Assembly: GCF_050947875.1 (NCBI RefSeq)
Contig: NC_134569.1
Coordinates: forward strand, 13,471,131-13,535,130
Direction of reading: 5' to 3'
DNA: 64,000 nt
DNA from: Dermacentor variabilis
Taxonomy: Eukaryota; Arthropoda; Arachnida; Ixodida; Ixodidae
Every line of letters begins with the position of its first letter. Within the stretch, counting starts at the first letter, position 1. The notes beneath the pieces are model-generated. The model searched no databases, was not told where the DNA came from, and saw nothing but the letters and a program-made list of their open reading frames with translations. Positions 33,272 through 45,138 of the stretch are shown piece by piece. Position numbers and translations under genes: made by a program.

Positions 33272-33903
33272 CAGGGTGTCCCAACTAACTTTAGTCAGAG
33301 TTTAAAAGTATGCGAATGCCGCGTAGCTGGGCAGAATCAAGGTGATGCTGTTTGCCGTCGCTTGGAGATGCTCAAATTACTTTTTTTCACTTCACCTAAT
33401 TAGATAATCTTAATTAATTAACTTCTCAAATATTATTCGATGAAAAGTGTCAATGAGAAAATTATAGAGCAACATGAAAAACTCCCGATACAGCTTTCTG
33501 TTACTCAACACGTCCTACACAAAAGTGTTTTTCCGAGCGTGAAAGTAGCCCGCGAAAACATGCAAAATTGCCGCGCGACTGGCCGCTCGAGGCACTTTGC
33601 GTCTATTCGCGTGCTTATTCTTTGAAGCTCGGAAAAATCGTTTTTATGTGGCACGTATTTAGGAACGGAAGCTGTATCGGGAGCTTTTCATGTCGGTCTA
33701 CAATTTCCTCATTGACACTTTTAATCTAATTATAATATATCAGAAGCTAATCAATGAATTAAGACTAATTATCTAATTAGGTAGAGTGAAAAACATAGCG
33801 TGAATATCTCCAAGTGACGGCAAAAGACATTAGCTTGGTTATGTCCAGCTACGTGGCATTCGCACATTGTTAAACTCCGGCTAAAGTTAGCTGGGACACC
33901 CTG
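33272..33903. mobile_element. Mariner-like foldback MITE (632 bp)
   Basis: The element begins CAGGGTGTCCCAACTAACTTT and ends with its imperfect inverse (CTAAAGTTAGCTGGGACACCCTG). The two halves are inverted copies over nearly their full length, including CACTTCACCTAATTAGATAA near 33395 and its inverse near 33775. TA precedes it and TG follows, a possible decayed TA duplication, which with the CAGGGTG end suggests the mariner/Tc1 superfamily. No transposase is encoded. The right half of a related copy lies at 49797-50147. Confidence 0.8.
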
Positions 33904-34866
33904 TGCATTCGCAGAACTTAAGCAACTTGCGTAAACTCGTAAAAAAAAAGCGCAAATTCGTAAACTTTACGAAAAATTAGCAAGTTTTCGCGGGTATGCT
34001 TGATAGTGTCTGCCATCTCCCTCCGAGCTCTTTTTGTACGTTCGGACGTTTTATCATTTGGGCGGCCTGTGGATCAACGTACTCCACCACAATGTGCACA
34101 TCATAATCTTTTGTGCGCTTGCCATGCTGTTGAAATTGTTTTAGTCTCTTTTATGCTAATCTTCAAATCTGCCGTTTGACCTAGCCGGTTCAGCTACTTG
34201 ATCATTTAAGTCATTTCGAGCGTCGCTGAACAAGAAAATGTTGTCTGCAAGCTTTAAGTTTCTCAAATATTCCTCGTTAATTCTGAACCCTAATCACTTC
34301 CAATATAGCATTTTGAATACGTCTTGCAAGCATGTAATCGTGCAGTGGCACACTGTAAAGGCGCACCTGAATGGAAACTAGGAACGATGGCATAAATCGC
34401 CGGTTGTCGTGGAAAAACACGCATTCGTTTATTTTTGCATGCATCCGGGAGCAACACGTGGTCAGAGTAGTGCTGCGTATTGGATAGCTCCGTATTAATT
34501 TTTCCAATCTGAGTTTCCTCTATGTCAGTGCATTATTGGATTTGGCGGACGTAGTCGTAGGGATGAACTTGACTCTTCGTCGGGACTTAGGCGAGCAGGA
34601 TTTATTTACAGTATTTACATCTTAAACATGGGATACATTTACACAGTCTATGCGTGACTCCCAAATGGAGCCCGCAAGACGAAGCATACAGCAATCGAGC
34701 ACACAGCTCACGAGTACATTTCGAGCACAGAGCACGACGACGAGCACGACAACGAGCACCCACTAGCAGCCGACAATCGCTGCTTATAAGCACTTCGCTC
34801 GACATCATAGTTCGCCGTCATTGAAGATGACCTGCCCTTTTGGAGGAGGAGGGTTCACATACACGT

Positions 34867-35578
34867 TGTTTGGATCGCACCGCTGGTACGATCTGTTGGG
34901 AACTCGGCGCTGACGCCCGTGATTGTACCTGGGTCGCAAGCCCCAAGGGTAGCGTTTGGCCTGGCGGCCTGGGGTACAACTGGAAGCATCCGAAGGTCCC
35001 GGCAAAGCATGAGTCGACTGGTAACAACGAAACAACTTGTTTATTTTAACATCGCAAAGAGTTGGCGGTCAGGTTTGACCGAAGTAGAGAGACGGGAGAG
35101 CACTTCACTCAACAGAAGAAATCGGAGCCCTCCTTTTGGCGTCCGGGGGCAGCTGTTTTTATACTCTCGCAGTTGAGGGCAAGAAGGAACCCCTCAAAAG
35201 ACGAGCACGTGAATGTACAATGGGCTAATGGTGACGCACACTGTCGAAGCGCTGCCGTAGCACCATGTCGAGCACGATCTCGTAGCACCCTGTCGTTGCG
35301 CTGCCGTAGCACCATGTCGAGCACGATCTCGTAGCACCCAGTCGTAGCGCTGCCGGTCGGGCACAATGACTATAATGAGAGGATGATCCCTGCTTTCGCT
35401 TCGCCTGGTTCGGGCACAATGACTGGAATGAGAGGGTGATCCTTTGCGGTCGCATCGCCGCAGTCGCGCCTGGAAACACCTGCCGATGAGCGTTGCGGCG
35501 ACGACGATCGGGCCAAAATGTCTGCCGCCCCGCCGCACTCGCGCCGGCAAAACCACGTGTCGCAGGCGAAACGCAACA
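34867..35578 (-). mobile_element. Solo LTR of the Gmr1-like family (inner)
   Basis: This is the reverse complement of an LTR like 7631-8333: TGTTTGGATCGCACCGCTGG at the U5 end, inverted AATAAA (TTTATT, 35039-35044), inverted TATA box, and GGCGAAACGCAACA at the U3 end. ACGT flanks both sides (34863-34866 and 35579-35582). U3 holds a tandem duplication absent from the full-length element. Confidence 0.9.
35250..35366. repeat. Tandem duplication of about 58 bp in the solo LTR
   Basis: Two copies of a unit beginning CGCTGCCGTAGCACCATGTC, followed by a partial third (GTAGCGCTGCCGG). A second repeated pair (GGGCACAATGACT) follows at 35358-35450. Confidence 0.85.
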
Positions 35579-37529
35579 ACGTGCACGCACACACACACAG
35601 GTGCAATGGTCCGGAGCCGACGTCAGAGGGGCTTCGTAGAACTCTGAGCCGGCCCGGGTAGCGTGTCCCAGTAGCACATTGTCTTGCCTCTTGGTCGGCG
35701 CGTGGGAAGGAGCCTACGACGACGTTCCCGCGGCAACTTCCCCACCCGTAGCAGATCAGGTCCGCGTTGGGGAGTTGGGTAACAATAGTTGGCCCGCCGA
35801 ACTCATTCGGCGTCTCTACATTCCAGAGCTGCCTTTCTCCTTGGTCGCCTCGTGTGTCGGCAGACTGTGACGCAACCTGGGGCCCCCGTTCCGCAAAGCA
35901 CCCTTCTGCCCAGGCGGCGCATGGTCGGTTAGCGTCGTCGTCATCGCTCGTTCTCCGAAGGGCGCAGCCACCCCGGATTGATCGACGCACCTACTGCGGG
36001 CTGAAATAGCTGCAGCCCGATCCTAACAGCATGTTCTTTTCTTCTTTCTTTCCTAAAACGAATAGCTTTCTTTGCCGCTTTCGCCTGTCGTCGTGGTTGG
36101 TCGGTGGTCGGCAAGGAAACCGTTCGTTCATTCGCTCGTTCTCTCGTTCGTTCATCTACACTCAGTCGTTGTCGACGATCGGTTCCGCACAATTTGACCC
36201 CCACCCGAAGCCGCGGACGGGCACACCGTGGAGCCTCGTGCTGCTCAGCTGCAGGACACGTCCGGGCGGCGCATTCGCGCGCGAGACCGATTGCCAGCCA
36301 CGCGCTCGCTCGCTCGCGTTTGTTTGTTCACGAGCGCCCCGCGGAAAGCGTACACGCTGCTCCGGGCTTAACGTCAACAACTCGTTCCCACACGTGCTTG
36401 CGTTTTACTTCTCTGTTCCGCTTTCTTTCCGTGCAGTCGCAACCGCTGCCAACGGCTCTGCTACATTTCCGTCACAAGCGATTTGAAACAAGTATAGCTT
36501 TTTACTGTGGTGGCTTCAGTTGGCTGAATTAATGTGGATGCTTTACGTCTGCCTTTGCAGAACATTAGCAATATGCCGACTTCTCCTCGAAACTGATTTA
36601 ACGGCGCAGGAGACGTTGATCCATAGAGTGAGAGAAGCTGCTTCGATGTCACTCCTCCCCCGTCGTTTTTCCAGGCCGCTTGCTACATGATGCATTGCGC
36701 GCTCTGAAGTCGTACAGCCGCTGTTGCTTCGAGCCGACGACGATTAGGCCACCTAGTTCACTCCACGCATGCGGTGGTGATGAGTGCGGTGATCCGAAAA
36801 CCTTCGTCCCACAGCATGCGGCAATTATAGGCCTCACTTCGCATATCACTTGCGGACGCTTCATTATAACTTCACCATACTTAAATTGATGAGTCATCTG
36901 AAATCGTTATATCGAGCGACTTCAGTGAGCGAGTGAAACAACTTTATTCGGTCCACCATAGACGCAAGTAAACTCAACGTCATTTTAGTTCACATTGAAA
37001 TTCAGGAAGCAACAGCTGGCTTCATTTTCCTTCAAGCAGCCTTTGCAGTTCTCTTTGCAAACTCGCTTACAGTGCGAAATATTCATTTTCGTAATAGGGC
37101 ATCGTAACGCAAGAAGTAAGCGAAGAACTTAATAGTTCAAGAGTGCTATGTATAAACATTCTACATAAGGAAAAATATTTGCACGTTAATGACAACGAGG
37201 TTAATAAGAATTGTATAAAAAATGCAGCAGATCCAACGGGTTGGGATTTATATACAGCAAAGCTTTGTGCGAGTGCATAAAGAGTCGAAACGCGAGTGCA
37301 TTGTACTGAGCCTTCTGTGAAGCGCAGTTGCCGGCTGCACGACGGACGCCTTGAACGCGTCGTTTGCTTTCAAAGGCAGCGTGCGCACACGTGCGTAGCG
37401 CAAGTCGAATCGATTATATTCGCAAGAAGCGTTTACTTGCTCATTGCGAGCTTTCCTGTGCTTCTTTCCCCCGCACGGCCGCTGCCACTGATGGATGGAT
37501 AAGGCCTTAATTAAATCGGGCGGCGGCTC

Positions 37530-39001
37530 GCGCCACCTAGCCGTGAGTAGCGATATATCTTGTACTAGCGGAGGATGAAATCTCTCTGTTGCCCTGGTCT
37601 TGCCTATCAGTGAGATATAACCTCCGTATGGTTATTTCTGCCCGCTTAAGGTCTATTTTGCCTCCACTGTCCCTAAACCCCAACGCTTTAAAAAAAGACA
37701 GCCCCGTTGCTTCGAAATGTAGGGTGAAGCCATTCACAGAAAAGTATCAAGCGTTCAGCCATTGCTCCTCATCTCCAAGCGCACCGCATAACGTGTTTAT
37801 CTCTTGGTGCTTGACTGCTTGACTCGGTACGTCTTAGGCCGCATAACTCCCGTCCTGGCTTCAAAAAACGAAGAGCTTCCCGTAGAACTATCGCAGATAT
37901 TTTCTTTGGCAATATCCTGGTTTAAAGTTCTGTATGTTCCCAGTGCCGATTTTGTCTGCATCTGTATCTTTAACAATTTTCTTAACCGATGATTCTTAAT
38001 TTCCAACAGGGCTCGAACCTATGTACTCATGCACAGGACCGCATTGCCGAAAGTCAGACTAAGAACCATCACTCCTTTCCAAATCCCTATCGCCACTTCA
38101 TGCCTGTTGTAATTCCACAGTGCCCTATTCTTCATCACAGCTGCATTCGTGCTACCTTTAGTCATTACATATTTTGCATGTTTAGTTAGGTACTCAGCCC
38201 CACTGTTTGTCCACAGGCCAAGATATTCGTACTTATCCACTACCTCCAGCGTAGCTCCTGTATCCTATGCTCGCCGCCCTGATCATCATTAAAAATCTTA
38301 ACTGCCGATTTTTCGTTATTAAATTTGAAATCTATCTCCCTCTTTACCGCATATGTCCATAAATCCCTGTAAATTCCTTGTTGTCAACCATTAGTACTAT
38401 GTCATCCGCATGCATCAGTCCTGACAATGACTGTTCAATCCATTTTACTCGCTTGAAAAAAAAAAAGAAGAAGGTTGGAGCTAAGTCCGCTCCTCTGCAA
38501 TTTGGTCTCTAATCCTTGTAGGTACAACATGAACAACAAAGATAACACCGGGAGCCCTTACCTAAGCCCCCGCTGTATCTCTATAGGCCCAGATACCTCG
38601 CCCCGCCCCCCCCCCCCATTTTATAAGCACCTTGTTACTTCTATAGATAGCTTTTAAAAATTAATTAATCCAGCTTCCACATCTACCGTGCCCAGTGTGT
38701 CCCACAAATCCCCTCGAATTACGTGCCCATAGGCTCCGTTGACATGCGTAGATGCCAGCCATAGGGGCCTGCGTTCCCTTTCCGCTATTTTGATACACTG
38801 CATTAATGAGAACAAATTGTCCTCTAACCTCCTTTGTTTCCGGAACCCACTTTGTAGTCCTCTCAACATCCCCTCACCCTGCACCCATGCTTGCAGTCTG
38901 TTATTTATAACCTGCATCACCACCCTGTAAACCGCTGAGGTCACTGTTATGGGACGGTAGTTGTTTATGTCAACTTTGTCCCACTTTCCCTTATGCGTCA
39001 T
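37530..39001 (-). pseudogene. LINE reverse transcriptase, decayed (tick LINE family A)
   Basis: The minus frame 39001-38654 has the RT palm entry (NYRPITVTSAVYRVV, LQSGFRKQRRLEDNLF). Downstream, broken frames include YEYLGLWTN (about 38225), GIWKGVMVLSLTFGNAVLC (38040-38100) and the C-terminal part near 37730. This is the RT and C-terminal order of a CR1/Jockey-group non-LTR retrotransposon. Many stops and frameshifts. The pieces at 50150-50520 and 52765-53445 belong to the same family. Confidence 0.75.
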
Positions 39002-39225
39002 GCTTATCCTGCTTAGTCTTCACCCATCGGGGGCGTCTGGTGGCGATGCGAGAAACCCAGCGGCGGTGACGCCCGCCTCCTCTGCTGTGATTGGTCGGTG
39101 GCCTATTCGGCGACAGAACAGCCACGTAGCTCCCACGGCCACGAAAAACCCGGCGATATTCGCAAAGTGGAAAGGTACTTTCATCGCAGACGTGTAGCGC
39201 AGTTTCTCCAAGCATTTGCTGAGGG

Positions 39226-39330
39226 TAAGAGAGAGAGAGAGAGAAATGGAGCGAAGACAAGGAGGTTAGCCAGTGCAAGTGCCGGCTGGCTACCCTGTGC
39301 TGGGTAAAGGGAATAAAAGGAGAAAAAAAC
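39226..39330 (-). repeat. I-type LINE 3' UTR fragment
   Basis: Shares GAGGTTAGCCAGTG, GCCGGCTGGCTACC and GGGAATAAAAGGAGAA with 22960-23035. It is preceded by a GA run (39226-39243). Confidence 0.75.
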
Positions 39331-41242
39331 TTCTTTCGTAAAGTACCAACAATTGCGAGGCGAGCGTCTCATGGCGCGTCTCACGACTATGTGACACAAT
39401 AGTCGTCACAGAACCAAATTTAGTTCCAAGAGTGCACGCAATTTATCTCTATCTACAACGCAGCCAAAATGCGTAGTACATGCAATTATTTGCCGTCTAA
39501 GTCGGCGGCGCACTTTTAGATTTTTGTACACGTTCGGCATCGTATAAAAAGTCATTTTGGTTATAGAGTGTCGACAGCTATGAACAAAGCGAATGGTGGC
39601 GCTTTTGCGGAAGGGTTTTAAGGCGAGGCGGCCATATTTTGGCGCTAATAACGTGAGTTACAGAAGTCTAATTAACAAAAAAACACGGCCCCCCGCCCGC
39701 GACGAATTGCGTGCCGAAGTTTGAATGATGGCTTGCCGCGACAAATCCGCGACGCGGCAGATGCTTGCCAGGCAAGACGTGTCCCGTATGCATAACTGCC
39801 AAACTGGGAGCATTACAATCCATAAATACACTGATGCGTGCAGGACAAAGGGGAGGGGCGGAAGGGAGTAGCGCGCATTTGTCTTCGTATTTGCCCCGAC
39901 CTTTTCAGGGTGCCTGCGCACTTTGTTCACGATTGTTGACGTTTAGACGCGGCACGTATAAGGAGCAACAAGCTAGACACAGTATACACTTAGAAGCACT
40001 AGTGTTTTTAGATCACAGTGACTCTGTCGACGGCATTGGTTTTGTCGATTTAGCCAGGAAGTTGCCTGGATGAGCTTGTTCGGAACAAGTGGCTCCCTGG
40101 TTAGCGCCTTGATCAGGAAGGCGCACCTACCATCGCAGTTTACTTAAATTAAATCTTGTTCGTCCCATCCTTCAGCACCTTTAAAGCATTCTTGTGAACA
40201 AAATCTATTTTTCGGCAAACTTGAGACAACATTCGGAAAATCGTACATCAATTCTCTCGAATTCGTCAACTTTACGACACGTTCAGGAGTTGGCAGGTAT
40301 TGCGTATCAGAATGTGCCGCGATGTTCGAACTCGGTCGCGTTTTCCCTCACGGCCGCGTTTCCGTCTGACATGATAGCGGGGCTGTTTTATCTTGTTGAC
40401 GGCAAGGAGCGTTGAAATTCGATGATGAATATTTCGAACTAGGTGTGATTTTCAAGATTAAAAAAAAAATGGGAGCGTTAAAATGTGCTGTCTCCATATA
40501 TGACATATAAACAACACCCAAAAGGCTCCAATAAAAATATAATTTAAGAATACTCGTTAACCATATTCTTCTGACACTTACGTTATTCGCGGCAGTGCAT
40601 GTCCGCCTAGCGAACTCCTCTGCAATAACACCACGTTCACTGTGCACTTAGCATTTTTATAGAACACATATATAGTCTAAAGAAAGGGCACCCTGTATAA
40701 CATCTTATTTACACCCTGTGTAAGTTCATTCTGGAGCCTTGACTTCATCAACACAATGGTTGAATGCACGGTAAGCATATGCGTACCTAAAGAACACGGT
40801 ATTCGAAAGGTCGTTTATTGTTGCTACATTTCTTTTTCGTGCTCTTTTCCGGCGTGATGGATGAGCTCGAGCAGTTTGAATAATTATTTCCACGAAGTAG
40901 TCTGACCTTCGTTTAGCGACCTTTGACCGTGGAGGTATACAATAGCTGCCTCTGCGCTACCACGAGGCCCTCCTAGCATTCCTGCGGGAGGCAGGCCTCG
41001 CTGCGAGGCTGTGCAGGTCTGCCAGCGCGTTTCGCTCGTGCAGCTTGCGTCGTTTCTCGCTCTCGTTGATCCCTGTCACCAATCACGCCTATAGAGTACA
41101 CCATGCCAAGCCGGTCGCTATATAGGGTAACCGCTGCAGACATAAAATTAATCTTTATATCTCCCTGACCTTTGTTTAGCGCATACTTGTTTGACATGCT
41201 TAAATATACCATGTAGCGTTTACTAAAGAGCCACGTTTATAT

Positions 41243-41668
41243 ATAGGGTGTTTCAGCGAGCGCTTTCAAAAATCCTTAAAGGTTGTCTGTGGCAGACAGC
41301 ACAGTTCTTGTTCATGGGCTGGTCTACACCAAGCGGTGCACACTACTTGCACAAAAAAATTGATATGCGTAATCAAATAATTAAGAAAAATTCACGAATT
41401 AAGTTTTGAACTAATTAACTTATGGCCTATATTGCAATGAACAAGCTGTAACCGTGGAGTTCGCAAGGCGGATCCACTTCGAACAAATTCTGAGGATGAC
41501 ACGAGTTTCGAGATATTAATTCCCGAACTTTGCGGAGAAATGCATTGGCATTCCAGTTACTTTTCTGCTTGAATGCATAAAAGGACGTTTCGTTAAGAAA
41601 GTAATTCGCCTTGCGAATTCCATGGCTGGAATTTGTAAATTGCAATATGGGACAGAAAATAATTTGCT
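41243..41668. mobile_element. Possible mariner-type MITE end
   Basis: TATATAGGGTGTTTCAGCGA resembles a mariner-type terminal repeat. A matching inverse end is not seen before the LINE begins, so the element may be truncated. A+T-rich interior, no protein. Confidence 0.35.
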
Positions 41669-41669
41669 C

Positions 41670-44600
41670 AAAACTGAATTAATTAGCGCGCAGACATTGA
41701 AATTAATGTTGCAAAATGCGAACCCGTTTGGATTCAACTTGAGCCGTTCAGCAGTGTAAATAACGAGAAATATGTATTTGCCTCCGTTTACCGTTCCCCG
41801 TCTTCTGACGTGGCTGATTTTTGTAACGCTTTTGCTGAGGCACTTCACAAATTAACCTTCGAGAACAAGAACATATTTATAATGGGCGATATTAATATTA
41901 ACCTACTTGACACTTAAACCACGTCTGTATTGATTATACCAGCTGTTTCTCTAGTTTTGCAGTCTGATAAATCTACCTACTAGTTGCATTAACTATTCGA
42001 TTTCGATACTAGATCACTCACTCTCAAATTTCGATGAACATGTCTATTCTGGTGCACTCGACTCCGATATCAGTGATCGCCTAGCAGTGTATTTTCTACC
42101 TCACTAAATCTGTAGCTCCCGTCCATCTGCCTCACTTTCGTGCATACTTTGATAGTAATGAATTTGTCCGTATTATTTCGGACACTGACTGGTCACATTT
42201 CCTTAACTTCACAGGTCCTGAGGCTGCTCTGTCTGAATTTTATTCCGTCATTACTGATGCGATACAGAGCTGTGCAAGAACTATATCTTACAATAGGCGA
42301 TATCGGTCTCCACGCGTTCCTTGGATTACTAAATCTCTTCTTTCTTATTTACGGAAGAAGGATAACTTATAAAGAAACATACAGCCATTCAACTGCAAAC
42401 TGAAATCACGCTATAAAAAGTATTCGGCTGTATTAGCCTCCATTCTCAAAGCAGCCAAACGGCACTATTACCGTCAGCAGCTTCAGGATTGTGTAAATTA
42501 CTTCAAAACAAAATGGAAACTGCTTAATCAGTTTTTTAACAAAGTAACACCACATAAGCAAGTGACTTCAGGATGGCTTATGAATTAATGATTCTTCAGG
42601 GATTGCAAACGCTTTTTCTCAACACTTCTCGTCTGCTTGCTTCGATACCTGTATACCTCTCCTTGCTCCTGTACTATTCCCCGTTATTCACATTCTTTGT
42701 TTCATATCCTACTCTCCCTGAAGAAGTGCAATCGCTTACTACCAGTTTGCGCGCCACAGCCCTGGGTTTAGATAACGTTAATGGTGCTGTAATAAAATTA
42801 ATCAGTACGTTAATCGGTCCTGTGCTCACACACAACTTTAACTTGGTATCTAAGACTGGGGTGTTTCCGCAACAGTTCAAGGAGGCAAAGGTATTGCCTG
42901 TCTTTAGAAAAAAAGTGACTGTAAGCTTGTCAAAATTACAGGCCAATTTCCGTGCTTCCTTTCTTATACAAAGTGTTAGAAAAACTTATTGAAATCCACC
43001 TTAGCATATAAATCACAGAGTAAAGCAATGGCGGAGGCTAGTTGGTGGACGTTCATGATTATATGGCGCTTAGTGTTAGGCTGACGAGTGAGGGACAGGC
43101 CGTGGACGTACGTAGCGCAACGTGCGTCCACGTCCTGTCCTTCACTCAGTATCGTCAGTGTAACACTAAGCGCAATAAATCGTGAATCTCACAGAGTTTC
43201 ATATTCTCTCAAATTGTCAGTTTGGTTTTCGTGAGAGGCTTTCTGCGAATATAGCTATTGCAAACTTCGCTGACATGATTAAAAGATATATTGATAATGG
43301 AACTTGTGCTGGAACTATTTTCGTTGACTTTGCAAGAGCCTTTTGACTCGATTGACCATAACATACTATAACATACTTCTTATAAAACTGGTGGGTTATG
43401 GCACAACTGGACCACGCTCAAACTTTTTACGGAATTTTCTGAACAACAGAAAACTGCGCATCTCTATTAATGGTGTTAACTCGGATCCAATTACCATACA
43501 ATATGGCGTTCCTCAAGGCTCTATTTTGGGCCCTCTTCTTAACCTTCATTAATGACCTCCCCCAGTGTTTAGCTTCTTCGCAGTGCATATTATATGCGGA
43601 TGATACCACATTTTTTCCTCTCCATACCAACCTGGACTATTTAATGTTCAACCTTCAAACATATTTAAACTCTCTTCAGAATTGGTACGCTATAAATAAG
43701 CTAAAAATTAACGTAAAAAAAACGTGCTTTATGCTTTTTACGTCTCCTCAGAAAAAAAAAAAAACTTCAATTCCTCGTTCTCTATATACTCGAGCTCAAG
43801 AAATCAAAGCTAACAGCAGCACTCACTTTTTAGGTGTTGTTATTGACTCCAAGCTGAAATTCCGCGTCCATATTTTCTCGGTTATTAGGAAAGTCGCACC
43901 AAGACTTCGGGGACACATTCGCGTTCGATATATTTTTTATATCACAACACTTGTCACTTCATATTGTGCATTTATTCACAGTCATATCAATTATTGTATT
44001 GAATCCTGGGGCCGCACCTATAATATCCATCTACATTTCCTATAACCCTTCAAAAACAGGTTATTCGCATTATTACTTTAGCCCCCTGAAAATCACATTC
44101 ACTCCCTTTCTTTATTAACAATGGTGTACTACCTTTATCCCTATCTTATTACTATAATCTTGGTCTATTATTTTTCAAAATGTTTCGTCACTATCTCTAC
44201 CTCGATATAATTCAATCATACGTATTGGTTAACGCTAACTGCACCCGTTTTCCTCTAAGGGCAATCTTCTTTTGCCCAAGGTGCACACTAACTGTGGAAA
44301 ACAAAATATTCTTTTTTCTGCTATATCACTATGGAACTCCCTGCCTACCGATTTAAAACAATGTAACTCCCTTTCCATCTTTAAATTTCAATTAAAGGAC
44401 TACCTATCTGAATAAAAAATGACTGTACTAATTAAGTTGGCATAGTGTTTGATTGTTCTGCGCCTACTTACTTAAATTTATCCTGAATACATGTTATACT
44501 GAGGTATTACTTTTTCATTTTGTGTTGGTTCTCTGTGTACTTTTCGTACTCCTTTTATTTTTGTAACTTGTCTTTATTATATGATTGTGCATGAAATCAG

Positions 44601-44766
44601 TGTACTTAGTTCGTCTTTTATCTGCTTATTAATTTTTCACCCATGCATTGTTAGGTTCGCTTTATTTCACGATTTACAATTGATCGCTACTTTGGGGCCC
44701 CTTCCTGTATACAGCTGCTTTCGTATCAATTTACTTATCAATAAAATTGAATTGAAATTGAATTGA
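41670..44766 (+). pseudogene. CR1-like LINE, 5'-truncated, with endonuclease and RT
   Basis: The remains begin in the AP-type endonuclease (ASVYRSPSSDVADF, IFIMGDININLL near 41880). They continue through a linker and RT (NYRPISVLP-like, QFGFRERLS, FVDFARAFDSIDHN, YGVPQGSILGPLL, catalytic ILYADDTTFF near 43590). The post-RT region follows (HFLGVVIDSKLKF, SYCAFIHSHINYCIESWG). It ends with AATAAA and a GAATT-type tail (44735-44766), as in CR1/L2-group elements. Numerous stops and frameshifts. A 168-bp hairpin (43022-43189) interrupts the RT; without it and one CACAGAGT the frame runs through. Confidence 0.85.
43022..43189. mobile_element. Hairpin insertion with 8-bp target duplication
   Basis: The insertion is flanked by CACAGAGT at 43014-43021 and 43190-43197. 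A near-perfect stem spans 43052-43186 (GGCGCTTAGTGTTA pairs with TAACACTAAGCGC; GGACAGGCCGTGGACG pairs with CGTCCACGTCCTGTCC). An unpaired 30-base leader (AAAGCAATGGCGGAGGCTAG...) precedes it. Excision with one duplication restores the LINE RT frame (from IT into EFHILSNCQFGFR), so it was inserted after the LINE. Encodes nothing. Confidence 0.8.
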
Positions 44767-45138
44767 ATGTCCGCCTCTTCGAGTACGCCAGCTCATGAAC
44801 TAGACTTGTGCTATCTGCAACAGGCAACCATTAAAAAACAAACATCAAAGTGTTCGCTGAAACACCCAGTAGATGAACGCGACATTTGCGCATCGATCTA
44901 TAGCGCATCAGATTCACGTAAACGTAGGCAATCACAAACCGATCGCGTCTCATTAATAGCATTGTCGTGAACACGCCAAGAAAGGTGCGGGGAGAAGAAC
45001 TCGTCGCGTCCGCGCGGGCGGGGAGTTCTTGCTCGGAACACCGCCGCGCGAGTCTCGAAGCGTTTTACGAGCAGGTTGTGTAAATGATGGCGCGTCGCAC
45101 GGTGGTGGAAGTGAGACGCGCTTCCGCAGCAGACTCAC

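Larger units (their letters stand above)
34534..36028 (-). mobile_element. Solo LTR (outer), interrupted by another solo LTR
   Basis: The sequence from TATTGGATTT (probably TGTTGG originally) to ATCCTAACA is flanked by GCAT at 34530-34533 and 36029-36032. Without the inner LTR it is about 780 bp. The minus strand has a TATA-like TTATAAGC near 34788 and AATAAA near 34600. There are no internal protein remains, consistent with LTR-LTR recombination. Its ends resemble those of the outer gypsy element (CTAACA) but the body differs. Confidence 0.7.
28021..45138 (-). other. Intron 1 of the host gene, filled with transposable elements
   Basis: GTGAGT at 45138-45133 is a consensus donor and CTGCAG ending at 28021 is the acceptor. 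The 17.1-kb intron holds palindromic elements, a SINE, solo LTRs, MITEs and at least three LINE pieces, listed separately. Between them, 29050-30400, 30510-33270, 36040-37520 and 39340-41240 contain no feature I can name. 32345-32420 (AAAGGGCACTGACATGACAA) and 31087-31690 look repetitive. 36110-36160 is TTCG-rich simple sequence. Confidence 0.65.

Noticed and set aside
35250..35366. CRISPR-like or satellite array
   Set aside because: Only two full units without spacers, inside an LTR; a simple U3 duplication explains it.
34805..35990. Overlapping 134-206-codon minus-strand frames
   Set aside because: They lie within the two solo LTRs and include the tandem repeat; not genes.
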